64,000 bases of DNA from Sulfitobacter pontiacus. Its GTDB lineage: Bacteria > Pseudomonadota > Alphaproteobacteria > Rhodobacterales > Rhodobacteraceae. Location of the stretch: the NCBI RefSeq assembly GCF_040790665.1, contig NZ_CP160849.1, positions 2,009,501 to 2,073,500 of the forward strand, given 5' to 3'. The notes under the pieces are model-generated. The model was not told where the DNA came from. It did not search any database and was given only the letters and a program-made list of their open reading frames with translations. This document shows, one piece after another, positions 8,642-17,000 of this stretch; position 1 is the first letter of the stretch; the number at the start of each line of letters is the position of its first letter. The translations under genes were made by a program, and so were the position numbers.

Positions 8642-9256
8642 TTAGGCATCGGTCTTGCCGCGCGCGGTGGCGCGACCATAGGCGGGGCGCGCGTGGATCA
8701 TCTCGACAAAGCCAGCGAGTGCGGGATAATCCTTGGCGCGGCCCTGCTGCATCGCGATCTCTGCCGGAAAGCTGAGCATGATATCCGCCGCCGACAATGT
8801 ATCCTGCACAAAATGCCCCGAGGCCCGCACGCGGCTGTTCATATAGCGATAGTGGTTGTCCAGTTCAGACGCGATGCGCGGATGCAGCGGTGCACCGGCG
8901 TCGCCCAAACGGCTGACATAGAGGTTCAGCAGGATCGGCGTCATCGCGGACCCTTCGGCGAAATGCATCAGTTCAAGGTGCTGCAAATAGGCGGCGCTGT
9001 CACGATCGGGGATCATCTGCGGCGCGAAACGGGTGCAAAGCACCTCGGTGATGGCCGCGCTCTCGGCGATCAGCGTGCCGTCGATCTCGACCATGGGGGA
9101 TTTGCCCAAGGGGTGCACGAGCTTTAGTTCGGGCGGGGCGAGGTTGGTCTTGGCATTGCGGGTATAGGGGATGACATCATAAGGCGCGCCGATTTCTTCG
9201 AGCAGCCACAAAATGCGATGAGAGCGGGACCGGTTCAGGTGGTGGATTTTGATCAT
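8642..9256 (-). CDS. Glutathione S-transferase family protein
   Basis: A 204-residue GST. The thioredoxin-fold N-terminal domain (about 1-80) has NRSRSHRILWLLEE, the cis-proline region GKSPMVE and the gamma-glutamyl-binding ESAAI motif. The helical C-terminal domain follows. The active-site position near residues 9-11 is serine rather than tyrosine or cysteine. It heads a leftward cluster; the next gene begins about 100 bases downstream and may have its own promoter. The substrate is unknown. Confidence 0.88.
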   Translation of the reverse strand: MIKIHHLNRSRSHRILWLLEEIGAPYDVIPYTRNAKTNLAPPELKLVHPLGKSPMVEIDGTLIAESAAITEVLCTRFAPQMIPDRDSAAYLQHLELMHFAEGSAMTPILLNLYVSRLGDAGAPLHPRIASELDNHYRYMNSRVRASGHFVQDTLSAADIMLSFPAEIAMQQGRAKDYPALAGFVEMIHARPAYGRATARGKTDA

Positions 9257-9303
9257 GACGCTGATGATAGCGTGTTGCAGGCGGATGGGTAGTGGGCATG
9301 CAT

Positions 9304-9336
9304 CCCCCGCGCCGTATTTGACAAGCGGCGCGGGGG
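9304..9336 (-). terminator. Stem-loop downstream of the PepSY gene
   Basis: Perfect 11-bp inverted repeat CCCCCGCGCCG / CGGCGCGGGGG with an 11-base loop, beginning 7 bases beyond the PepSY stop codon in the leftward direction. There is no clear T-run, so termination strength is uncertain. Confidence 0.55.
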
Positions 9337-9343
9337 CTTGAGG

Positions 9344-10729
9344 TCAGGTCAGACGGTGGCGCAGCGCGGGTAGGCGCGACAGGATCAACACATCGACCGC
9401 CAGCACGCTCAGCAGCACGGCCCCGGCCATGGGGAAGGCCATCGACACGAACAGCCCGACCAGCACGGCACCCTGCCACAACGGCAGCTCTGACGGCATG
9501 GGCGGGGCGGACAGGCGGCCAGCGGCGGTAGGGCGACGCTTCCACCAAAGCACCAGCGCACTGACGCAGAGGAACAGCACCGACAGGCAGACCAGCGTAT
9601 TGGCCAGCACGCTCAGCAGCCCCAAGGTGCCCATGTGCAGCGCAATCCCCACTGCCATGGCTTTGCCCGCAAGCGAATAATCGGCATAGCGCACATCGGC
9701 GAGGATATTGCCGCTGTGCTGGTCGATATGCACGGTGCGGTCCGCCATCGGGTCGGTGCTGTCGGTGTTCATGGAATCGCGGCTCAGCGTCCAGACGCCG
9801 GTATCGTTCTGCGGCAGGTTCATCTGATAGCGCGCGTCAAAGCCGATCTCGCGCGCCAATGCATCGATGCTGTCAATCGTGACGGCCCCTGCAACCCCCG
9901 CAGCCCCAGCCGCGCTGCCAGAGGCAGGCATCGGCGTCTGTTCCAGCGCCCAAGGCACCTCGCGGCGGTGGTGGTTCATGCTGGCGTGGATGTCGTCCGA
10001 GAGGGGCACGGCATCCCATTTCTCGGCGGGGAACTGGCTCCAGGCTTGCACCATCTTGCCGCCCCAGATGCCCGCCCAGGACAGGCCCGAGATCAGGAAC
10101 AGCACCAGAAAGGCCGATACCCATATGCCCACAACACCATGCAGCGACTTCCACATCGCACGGCCCTTGGTGAAACGTGGCACCAGCGTTCCGCGCCAGC
10201 CTGCACCACGCGGCCACCACATATAAAGCCCCGTGGCAATCAGCACCAAGGCGATCGAGGCCGCGGCTTCAATCATGCGATCACCGGTCACCCCCAGCAT
10301 CAGATCACTGTGGATGCCATCCGCGAAATCGTACCAGCCGGACCGACGCGGAAAGCTCTCGATCACCTTAGCCGTATAGGGATCAACCGCAACCATCACC
10401 GCATCCCCATCGTGGTCCACGCGGAACAGGGCCGCCAGATCAGGCGCGCGTGGGGCCACATATTGCACCAGCGTGCCGCCGGGCACGGCCTCGACCGCGG
10501 CTTGCGACTGTGCCGAGACCGACAGAACGGTTTCCTGCACGGTCACCGGGGTAAATTCACCGTCGCGCCCGTCAATCCAGGCGATCCACAGCATTGCCAT
10601 GCCGGTTATGGCAAGAACCGACAGAAAGGGCAGCACGAACAGCCCGGCATAGAAATGCCAGCGCCATGCAGCAAAGTAGAGTTTGTTCACGCCGCCGTCG
10701 GGTTGCGTGGTTTGGGTGGGGGTCGTCAT
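9344..10729 (-). CDS. PepSY-associated membrane protein (PepSY_TM family)
   Basis: A 461-residue inner-membrane protein of the PepSY-TM class, often linked to iron or siderophore uptake and thought to carry electrons or reduce cargo. The first membrane segment follows WRWHFYAGLFVLPFL. A second lies near the middle (ASIALVLIATGLYMWWPRG), then one in LHGVVGIWVSAFLVLFLISGL. Two or three more are near the C-terminus, with WWKRRP at the cytoplasmic edge. Two PepSY-like periplasmic stretches sit between the helices. A small DUF2946-like gene lies 68 bases upstream on the same strand, and the two may form an operon. No TonB receptor gene lies in the window, so the metal link rests on family knowledge only. 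Confidence 0.85.
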   Translation of the reverse strand: MTTPTQTTQPDGGVNKLYFAAWRWHFYAGLFVLPFLSVLAITGMAMLWIAWIDGRDGEFTPVTVQETVLSVSAQSQAAVEAVPGGTLVQYVAPRAPDLAALFRVDHDGDAVMVAVDPYTAKVIESFPRRSGWYDFADGIHSDLMLGVTGDRMIEAAASIALVLIATGLYMWWPRGAGWRGTLVPRFTKGRAMWKSLHGVVGIWVSAFLVLFLISGLSWAGIWGGKMVQAWSQFPAEKWDAVPLSDDIHASMNHHRREVPWALEQTPMPASGSAAGAAGVAGAVTIDSIDALAREIGFDARYQMNLPQNDTGVWTLSRDSMNTDSTDPMADRTVHIDQHSGNILADVRYADYSLAGKAMAVGIALHMGTLGLLSVLANTLVCLSVLFLCVSALVLWWKRRPTAAGRLSAPPMPSELPLWQGAVLVGLFVSMAFPMAGAVLLSVLAVDVLILSRLPALRHRLT

Positions 10730-10797
10730 ATGAGGGCTCCAAGCCTAAGGGCCTGCATCATCGGCAGGCGGAAAGAATGAACAGATGGGATGGATGT

Positions 10798-11163
10798 TCA
10801 GACTTGGGGCGGGGCGCGGGTCAGCCGGCTGGGGTCAGGCTTGCGCGTGTGCAGCAGCCGTTTCGCCACAAAGCGCAGGGTTTGCGTTTTCTCAAGCACC
10901 GGAACGGGCAGGCCGACGACTGCCTTGGGCAGTGCCATGGCACCGATCAGACGGCAGGTCTTGCAATCGGCCATATTGCCTGAGTGCGGGCTATCACCAG
11001 TGCCGCAGAGGTCCGCCAGCGCGCCGCCATTCGCAACATAGGCTTGCAGCTCGGGCGACAGGTCTACGGGCGCGAAACGATGCGCAAACCCCGATGTCGC
11101 AAGCGACAGCAGCACCAGAACGGTGGCAAGCAGCTGGCAGGGGAAGGCGGGCAGAAAGCGCAT
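10798..11163 (-). CDS. Small exported DUF2946-like protein
   Basis: About 121 residues. The ATG at 11163 gives a typical signal peptide (MRFLPAFPCQLLATVLVLLS, cleavage probably after GFA). A longer frame to 11244 would place 27 unlikely residues in front and run into the terminator hairpin. The mature part has a CKTC motif and a hydrophobic segment, as in DUF2946 proteins, which are small cysteine/histidine-containing exported proteins often next to metal uptake genes. It is followed by the PepSY gene. Function unknown; metal handling is a guess from context. Confidence 0.6.
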   Translation of the reverse strand: MRFLPAFPCQLLATVLVLLSLATSGFAHRFAPVDLSPELQAYVANGGALADLCGTGDSPHSGNMADCKTCRLIGAMALPKAVVGLPVPVLEKTQTLRFVAKRLLHTRKPDPSRLTRAPPQV

Positions 11164-11242
11164 GTACCTTCTGTAGGCAGCTTGAATGCCCCGCACCAGA
11201 TGCGTTTTGTCGGAAGACGGGGCACCGCGCTGATTTCGCAAC

Positions 11243-11271
11243 AAAAAAGGCCCCGCGGATGCGAGGCCTTT
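11243..11271 (-). terminator. Rho-independent terminator of the purine operon
   Basis: Read leftward, AAAGGCC-TCGC pairs with GCGG-GGCCTTT around a 4-base loop and runs directly into six T residues. It starts 25 bases after the stop codon of the BMP binding-protein gene, the last gene of the xdh/ABC operon. Confidence 0.85.
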
Positions 11272-11295
11272 GATCGTGTCAGGTCAGTGTCCGGC

Positions 11296-12369
11296 TTAGT
11301 TCGGAATGTCGCCCTTGATGCCTTCGACATAGAAGTTCATGCCCGCCAGCGTGCCGTCATCGGCTGTTTCGCCTTCCGCCAGGAAATCGGAACCGTCCTG
11401 CTTTTTCAGCGGGCCGGTGAACGGGTGGTAGGACCCATCCGCGATCGATGCTTTCAGCGCCAGCGCTTCTTCTTTCACGTCAGCAGGCACGGCGTCCGTA
11501 ATCTCGCCGATACCAACCATGCCGGCACCGATGCCGTCCCATGTGTCTTTGCTTTCCCATGTGCCATCCATGACCGCTTTGGTGCGGGCGATGTAATAGG
11601 GGGCCCAATCGTCAATGATCGACGAGACGCGCGGCTTGGGCGCGTATTGCGCCATGTCGGACGCCTGACCAAAGGTGATCACGTCGCCCGCTTCTTGCGC
11701 CGCCGCCTGAGGTGCTGTGGAATCGGTGTGCTGCAAGACAACATCCGCACCCTGTTCGATCAGAACCTTGGCGGCGTCTGCTTCTTTGGCGGGGTCAAAC
11801 CATGTGTAGGCCCAGACGATCTTGAACTCGACATCGGGGTTCACCTTCTTGGCGTGAATATAGGCCGAGTTGATGCCCCGGATCACTTCGGGGATCGGGA
11901 AGGACCCGATATAGCCGATAATGTTCGATTTGGTCATCTTGCCCGCGATGTGACCCTGAATGGCGCGACCTTCGTAGAAACGCGCGGAATAGGTCGACAC
12001 GTTGTCGGCACGCTTGTAGCCGGTGGCGTGTTCGAATTTCACATCCGGGAATTTGCCCGCGACGTTGATGGTCGGGTCCATATAGCCAAAAGACGTGGTA
12101 AAGATCAGGTCCGCGCCGTCCAACGCCATCTGCGTCATCACACGCTCGGAATCGGGGCCCTCGGCCACGTTTTCAACAAAGACGGTTTCGACAGCGTCGC
12201 CGAATTCTTTCTCGACTGCCAGACGGCCCTGGTTGTGTTCATAGGTCCAGCCGCCATCGCCGACGGGGCCAACAAAGACAAAACCGACTTTGGTCTTGTC
12301 TTGGGCATATGCGCCGCCCGCAAGCCCAAGCGCCAGTGCCGCGCTGGCCATAAGTGTGGTGAATTTCAT
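11296..12369 (-). CDS. BMP family ABC transporter substrate-binding protein (purine/nucleoside uptake)
   Basis: A 357-residue periplasmic binding protein of the BMP/PnrA class, whose known members bind nucleosides or purine bases. The signal peptide MKFTTLMASAALALGLAGGAYA lacks a lipobox, so the protein should be soluble in the periplasm. KVGFVFVGPVGDGGWTYEHNQG at the N-terminus and the DLIFTTSFGYMD segment are family hallmarks. It is the last gene of a leftward run containing two permeases, a double ATPase and xdhABC, so xanthine, hypoxanthine or a related purine is the likely ligand (inference). A small stem-loop precedes it and a strong terminator follows. Confidence 0.9.
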   Translation of the reverse strand: MKFTTLMASAALALGLAGGAYAQDKTKVGFVFVGPVGDGGWTYEHNQGRLAVEKEFGDAVETVFVENVAEGPDSERVMTQMALDGADLIFTTSFGYMDPTINVAGKFPDVKFEHATGYKRADNVSTYSARFYEGRAIQGHIAGKMTKSNIIGYIGSFPIPEVIRGINSAYIHAKKVNPDVEFKIVWAYTWFDPAKEADAAKVLIEQGADVVLQHTDSTAPQAAAQEAGDVITFGQASDMAQYAPKPRVSSIIDDWAPYYIARTKAVMDGTWESKDTWDGIGAGMVGIGEITDAVPADVKEEALALKASIADGSYHPFTGPLKKQDGSDFLAEGETADDGTLAGMNFYVEGIKGDIPN

Positions 12370-12389
12370 AACGTAGTCCCCTGAGTAAC

Positions 12390-12407
12390 GCGCCTTTTAT
12401 CCGGCGC
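12390..12407 (-). other. Intercistronic stem-loop before the binding-protein gene
   Basis: GCGCC and GGCGC pair around an 8-base loop, between the permease stop and the binding-protein start. Such hairpins often adjust transcript stability so that the binding protein is made in excess. That role is an inference here. Confidence 0.35.
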
Positions 12408-12421
12408 TTGAAGATAGGCCC

Positions 12422-13342
12422 CTAGTGAGAGGCGTGGAAAGTGCGGCCCAGCGATGCCGGCGCAGCGCTTTTATCCGCGGAAAGGATCACCAGCACAAGG
12501 ATGGTGATGATGTAGGGCGACATTGCCAGATACTCGACCGGAATGGCAACGCCCGCGCCTTGCAGATTCAGCTGAAGCTGCGTGATACCGCCAAAAAGAT
12601 AGGCACCCAGCAACAGCCGCCAGGGCTTCCAGCTGGCAAAAACCACCAGCGCAAGGGCGATCCAGCCCACACCTGCGGTCATGCCTTCTGTCCATTGGGG
12701 CACACGGATCAGGCTGATGTAGGCCCCGCCCAGACCGGCACAGGCCCCGCCGAACATGATCGCCAGCGTACGGATGCGCACCACCTTGTAGCCAAGGGCG
12801 TGGGCCGCCTCGTGGCTTTCGCCGACAGCGCGCAGGATCAGCCCCATGCGGGTGAATTTCAGCACTGCCCAAACGGCGACGACCAGCGCAAAGCCCAAGT
12901 ACAGAATAATGTCATGGGAAAAGAAGATCGGCCCGATGACGGGGATGTCATGCAGCGGGCCAAAGTTCACATCCGGCAGGCGCGGTGGTTTGATCCCGAC
13001 ATAGCTTTGCCCCAGCAATGCCGAAAACCCCAGCCCGAACAGCGTCAGCGCCAAGCCCGATGCGACCTGATTGGCCAATGTGATCTGCGTCAGGAAGGCG
13101 AACAGCAGGCTCAGCAACGCGCCCCCCACGGCCGCGGCGGCAAAGCCCAATAGGGGCGATCCGGTCTCAACGGCGGTCGCAAAACCGCAGATCGCGCCGA
13201 TGATCATCATCCCTTCGACCCCAAGGTTCAGCACGCCGGATTTCTCGACCACCAACTCGCCCAAAGCGGCAAAGATCAGTGGCGTCGCCGCTACCAGAAA
13301 GCCAGCGACAAAGAGCACCGGATTGATTGCAGACAGATCCAT
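12422..13342 (-). CDS. ABC transporter permease (purine/nucleoside, BPD_transp_2 family)
   Basis: A 306-residue integral membrane protein of the RbsC/LivH-like permease class (BPD_transp_2), the second permease of BMP-type nucleoside importers. It is almost entirely hydrophobic, with about eight to ten helices. The segment GELVVEKSGVLNLGVEGMM near residues 28-46 is diagnostic for this subfamily. Its start codon abuts the stop of the preceding permease gene (shared base at 13342), indicating translational coupling. With the double ATPase and the BMP protein it completes the importer. Confidence 0.9.
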   Translation of the reverse strand: MDLSAINPVLFVAGFLVAATPLIFAALGELVVEKSGVLNLGVEGMMIIGAICGFATAVETGSPLLGFAAAAVGGALLSLLFAFLTQITLANQVASGLALTLFGLGFSALLGQSYVGIKPPRLPDVNFGPLHDIPVIGPIFFSHDIILYLGFALVVAVWAVLKFTRMGLILRAVGESHEAAHALGYKVVRIRTLAIMFGGACAGLGGAYISLIRVPQWTEGMTAGVGWIALALVVFASWKPWRLLLGAYLFGGITQLQLNLQGAGVAIPVEYLAMSPYIITILVLVILSADKSAAPASLGRTFHASH

Positions 13343-14424
13343 TACGCGACCTCCGTCCGGCCAAGGCGCAGCCGGTAATGGGTGAAAAGATCAAAGGCGA
13401 GCAGGAAGAACAGCAACATCCCCTGAAACACCTGAATGGCGGCGGCAGGCAATCCCAACTGGCTTTGCGCGATGTCACCCCCGATATAGGTCAGCGCCAT
13501 CAGGCCACCGGCCAGCAGGATACCCACCGGATGCAACCGCCCCAGAAAGGCGACGATGATCGCGGTGAACCCGTAGCCCACGTTGAAATCGATGGTGATC
13601 TGCCCCGCAGGGCCCGCTACCTCGAACATCCCTGCCAGACCGGCCAGCAGACCCGACATGCCCATGCAGAACAAAACCAGTCGCGTCGGGTTCACGCCAG
13701 AAAACCGCGCCGCCCGCGGTGCCTCGCCGGTCACGCGGATGGCAAAGCCCAACCGGTGCCGCGCCAATAAGACATAGGCAAAGATCACCGCGATCAGCGC
13801 CGCAACCACCCCCCAATGCATCCCCGATCCCGCGATCAACTCGCCATTATGGGCCGATGCATATTGCTGCAGGTTGCGGCTGCCCGGAAAGCCGAAGCCT
13901 TCGGGGTTTTTCAGCAACCCAAGGCTGACAGAGGCGAGGAATTGTTCCGCCACATAGACCAGCATCAATGACACGAGAATCTCGTTCGTCCCGAACTTGA
14001 CCTTGAGCACGGCAGGGATCATGGCCCAGACCCATCCGCCAAGCGCGCCTGCAAGCACCATCACCGGAAAGATAAAAACACTCTCCGCGGGGTAGAAGGC
14101 CAGACCTGCACCGGCACCGCAAATGGCCCCCATGATGTACTGGCCCTCGGCCCCGATGTTCCATATCCCCGCCTTGAACCCCAGCGACAGGCCAATGGCG
14201 ATCAAGACCAAGGGTGCTCCTTTCACCAGCAGTTGCGGGCGATAGTAAAAGGCGAAATCGCCGAACAGCGGCTCCCAGAAAATCGTCATGATCGACGCGA
14301 CAGGGTCTTTGCCAAGCACCGCGAACAGCGCGCCGCCAAAAACCATCGTGGCAATCACCGCCAGAACCGGCGTTGCATAGGAAAACGCCCGGCTGGCCTG
14401 CGGCCGTTTCTCAAGCCGCATCAT
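13342..14424 (-). CDS. ABC transporter permease (purine/nucleoside, BPD_transp_2 family)
   Basis: A 360-residue permease, the longer first partner of the pair. After a charged N-terminus it has about ten hydrophobic segments. LVLIAIGLSLGFKAGIWNIG and EGQYIMGAICG are the conserved BMP-permease motifs. Two adjacent ATG codons (14424 and 14421) could start it; neither has a strong ribosome site. The 87-base gap to the upstream ATPase gene holds a copy of the dispersed repeat and a GC-rich hairpin, so internal mRNA processing or partial termination is possible. Confidence 0.9.
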   Translation of the reverse strand: MMRLEKRPQASRAFSYATPVLAVIATMVFGGALFAVLGKDPVASIMTIFWEPLFGDFAFYYRPQLLVKGAPLVLIAIGLSLGFKAGIWNIGAEGQYIMGAICGAGAGLAFYPAESVFIFPVMVLAGALGGWVWAMIPAVLKVKFGTNEILVSLMLVYVAEQFLASVSLGLLKNPEGFGFPGSRNLQQYASAHNGELIAGSGMHWGVVAALIAVIFAYVLLARHRLGFAIRVTGEAPRAARFSGVNPTRLVLFCMGMSGLLAGLAGMFEVAGPAGQITIDFNVGYGFTAIIVAFLGRLHPVGILLAGGLMALTYIGGDIAQSQLGLPAAAIQVFQGMLLFFLLAFDLFTHYRLRLGRTEVA

Positions 14425-14449
14425 GCCGCGCCCCAGTTCTTGTCATCTG

Positions 14450-14472
14450 CTTCATTTTGCAAGGTAAACTCC
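14450..14472 (-). repeat. Dispersed intergenic element (GAGTTTA...GCAAAATGAAG type)
   Basis: In the leftward sense it reads GGAGTTTACCTTGCAAAATGAAG, nearly identical to both arms at 28271-28340. It lies between the ATPase and permease genes of the purine operon. Next to it, GGGGGT and ACCCCC (about 14475-14500) can form a hairpin. Confidence 0.55.
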
Positions 14473-14511
14473 ACGGGGGTGTGGGGGTGTGAAACCCCCG
14501 CAAGCAACGCG

Positions 14512-16032
14512 TCAAACATGCGCCACCTCCATCCCGTGGGCCCCGCCCATCATCAATCCGATCTCGTCCACCGTCAGCCCTGCCGCGGCGCGCGGCTCCG
14601 ACAGGCGGCCCTCGTTCAGCGCGGCGAAGCGGTCCGAGATTTCCATCAGCTCGTCCAGATCCTGACTGATCACGATCACTGCGGTGCCATTTTCGGCCAG
14701 ATCCAGCAGCGCCTGCCGGATCGCCGCCGCGGCAGAGGCATCGACCCCCCATGTGGGCTGATTGACCACTAGCACCTGCGGATTTTGCAACACCTCGCGG
14801 CCGATGACGAATTTTTGCAGGTTCCCGCCCGACAGCGACCGCGCGGCATTGCCGGGGCCGGGGGTGCGCACGTCGAAATCCGCGATGATACGTTCGGCAA
14901 ACCGTTTGGCGGCGGGCCAGTTCAACATGCCACGCCGCTCCAGCTTTTCGCGCACGGCACCGGTCAGCATCGCATTCTCGGTCAGGGACATATCAGGGGC
15001 GGCGGCATGGCCAAGCCGTTCCTCGGGCGCGGTCAGGATACCCAGACGGCGGCGCGCGGTGGGACCAAGCTGGCCCACGTCCTGACCCTCGAACCCGATC
15101 ATGCCAGCGGCGGTCGGCAGCTCGCCCGACAGGGCTGACAGCAATTCATCCTGCCCGTTGCCCGCCACGCCACCGATGCCCAGAATCTCGCCCGCGCGGA
15201 CTTGCACGGTGATGTCACGCAGCGGCATGCCAAAGGAACTGGGCGAGGGTGCGGACAGTCCCTTCAGGTCCAGCTTGACCGCGCCGGGGGTCTTGCCTGC
15301 GCGGGTCGGCGTCTTGAGCGTGCTGCCCACCATCATTTCTGCCATATCCCGTGCCGTCGTCTCTGACGGGGTGCAATGGCCCACCACTTTGCCCAAACGC
15401 AGGATCGTGGCGCTGTCACACAGGCTGCGGATCTCTTCGAGCTTGTGCGAGATATAGAGGATCGCGGTGCCCTCGGCGCTGAGCTTGCGCAGGGTTTTGA
15501 ACAGGATTTCAACCTCTTGCGGGGTCAGAACGCTGGTGGGTTCATCCATGATCAACAGTTTGGGGTCTTGCAGCAGGCAGCGGATGATCTCGACCCGCTG
15601 GCGTTCACCGGCCGAAAGGTCGCCGACGATGCGGTCGGGGGCCAGCGGCAGGCCGTAGGCCTCGGACACGTCGCGGATCTGCTTGCTGAGGGTGCGCAGC
15701 TTGGGCGCGTTCTCCATCCCCAGTGCGATGTTTTCGGCCACGCTGAGTGCGTCAAACAGCGAGAAATGCTGGAACACCATGCCCACACCGGCGGCGCGTG
15801 CGGCGCGGGGCTCGTGCGGGGCGAAACTGGCTCCGTGCATCTGCATCGTGCCGCTGTCGGGTTTGACCAGCCCATAGATCATCTTGACCAGCGTCGACTT
15901 GCCCGCGCCGTTTTCCCCCAGCAGCGCGTGGACCTCGCCCGGCGCGATCCGCAATGACACGTCATCATTGGCGACAACACCGGGGTAGGCTTTGGTCAGC
16001 CCGGAAAGCGCCAGAAGGGGCGTGTCGGTCAT
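14512..16032 (-). CDS. ABC transporter ATP-binding protein with two nucleotide-binding domains (purine/nucleoside)
   Basis: A 506-residue double ATPase like RbsA and YufO. The first domain (about 5-240) has a full Walker A (GENGAGKST), signature LSAGERQRVEI and Walker B LLIMDEPTSVL. The second (about 255-500) has a degenerate Walker A (GVAGNGQDE) and a signature LSGGNLQKFVIG, the usual asymmetry of this class. Its start overlaps the xdhC stop (ATGA), tying the transporter to xanthine dehydrogenase. It drives purine or nucleoside uptake by the permeases and BMP protein downstream. Confidence 0.92.
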   Translation of the reverse strand: MTDTPLLALSGLTKAYPGVVANDDVSLRIAPGEVHALLGENGAGKSTLVKMIYGLVKPDSGTMQMHGASFAPHEPRAARAAGVGMVFQHFSLFDALSVAENIALGMENAPKLRTLSKQIRDVSEAYGLPLAPDRIVGDLSAGERQRVEIIRCLLQDPKLLIMDEPTSVLTPQEVEILFKTLRKLSAEGTAILYISHKLEEIRSLCDSATILRLGKVVGHCTPSETTARDMAEMMVGSTLKTPTRAGKTPGAVKLDLKGLSAPSPSSFGMPLRDITVQVRAGEILGIGGVAGNGQDELLSALSGELPTAAGMIGFEGQDVGQLGPTARRRLGILTAPEERLGHAAAPDMSLTENAMLTGAVREKLERRGMLNWPAAKRFAERIIADFDVRTPGPGNAARSLSGGNLQKFVIGREVLQNPQVLVVNQPTWGVDASAAAAIRQALLDLAENGTAVIVISQDLDELMEISDRFAALNEGRLSEPRAAAGLTVDEIGLMMGGAHGMEVAHV

Positions 16033-17000
16033 GCGCAGCGTTCCTTTTGTGTCAAACGAACCTTTTTATTCGTGCGGGCGGGTTCAAATTGCAAGAGTTG
16101 CGTGGCCACCCCAAGCGCAATCGCTTGAGGATGCTTGCCAAATTGCCGCGCGCCGATGGGGCAGGTGATGCGGGCGATCTGTTCGGGGGCATGGCCAAGG
16201 GCGGCCAGACGGCTGCGAAACCGCGCCCATTTTGTGTCTGACCCGATCAACCCGCCAAAGGCGAAATCGCGTTGCAGCAAACGGTGGCAGAGGTCCAGAT
16301 CGTCGTCATGGGCCGGTGTCATGATGAAATGTGCCGCGTCATCTTCGGCGCTGTGCAGCGCGGCACCCCAAGGGGCATCGACGCCGCTGACGCCCGCTGG
16401 CAGATCGTCCAGATACAAGGGGCGCGGGTCGGCGAGTATGACACGAAACTGCGGCAGCGGGGCCAGAATACGCGCCAGCGCGCTGCCGACATGGCCTGCG
16501 CCGTGGATGACCACTTGCCGCGAGGGCTGCCACAGCGGCTCTGCCAACCAGCCGCCGTGCAGGGTAATGGCGAGCGGTGTCGTGCCGCCACTGGCACGGT
16601 CGATCTTGGCGCGAAAACTGTCCGCAAGGGGCGGGGCCGCCGGATCAACAGCGCGCAGGTAGATGTCGGGGTAGGTGTCGGGCAGGGCTTCGACTGTGGC
16701 GGCGTCGAAACGCTCTGTCACCACCGTCACCGCCCCGCCGCAGCATTGGTTCATCGCGGGGCCAAGGGCGGCGCGGGTCAGCTTGCTGCGCGGGCCACCC
16801 GCGAGCATGGCGGCGGCGTCGCGCATCGATTGCAGCTCAAGCTGGCCGCCGCCGATTGTGCCGGACGCACCGCCCGCCCAGACCAGCATCGACGTCCCCG
16901 CCGGACGCGGGGCAGAGCCTTTGACCTGCACCAGAACGACGCGCGCCACCGTGCCATGCGCGGCAACGGCCTGCGCCAGGGCTGCGCGGTCAAAGGGCAT
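16029..17000 (-). CDS. xdhC: Xanthine dehydrogenase accessory protein XdhC
   Basis: A 323-residue XdhC/CoxI-family chaperone that binds molybdenum cofactor, helps its sulfuration and inserts it into XdhB. The N-terminal XdhC/CoxI domain includes VKGSAPRPAGTSMLVW and GTIGGGQLE. The C-terminal Rossmann-like domain has VIHGAGHVGSALARIL (about residue 165). The C-terminus has PIGARQFGKHPQAIALGVA. Its start overlaps the xdhB end by 11 bases and its end overlaps the ABC ATPase start, so it links the enzyme and transport halves of the operon. Confidence 0.93.
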   Translation of the reverse strand: MPFDRAALAQAVAAHGTVARVVLVQVKGSAPRPAGTSMLVWAGGASGTIGGGQLELQSMRDAAAMLAGGPRSKLTRAALGPAMNQCCGGAVTVVTERFDAATVEALPDTYPDIYLRAVDPAAPPLADSFRAKIDRASGGTTPLAITLHGGWLAEPLWQPSRQVVIHGAGHVGSALARILAPLPQFRVILADPRPLYLDDLPAGVSGVDAPWGAALHSAEDDAAHFIMTPAHDDDLDLCHRLLQRDFAFGGLIGSDTKWARFRSRLAALGHAPEQIARITCPIGARQFGKHPQAIALGVATQLLQFEPARTNKKVRLTQKERCA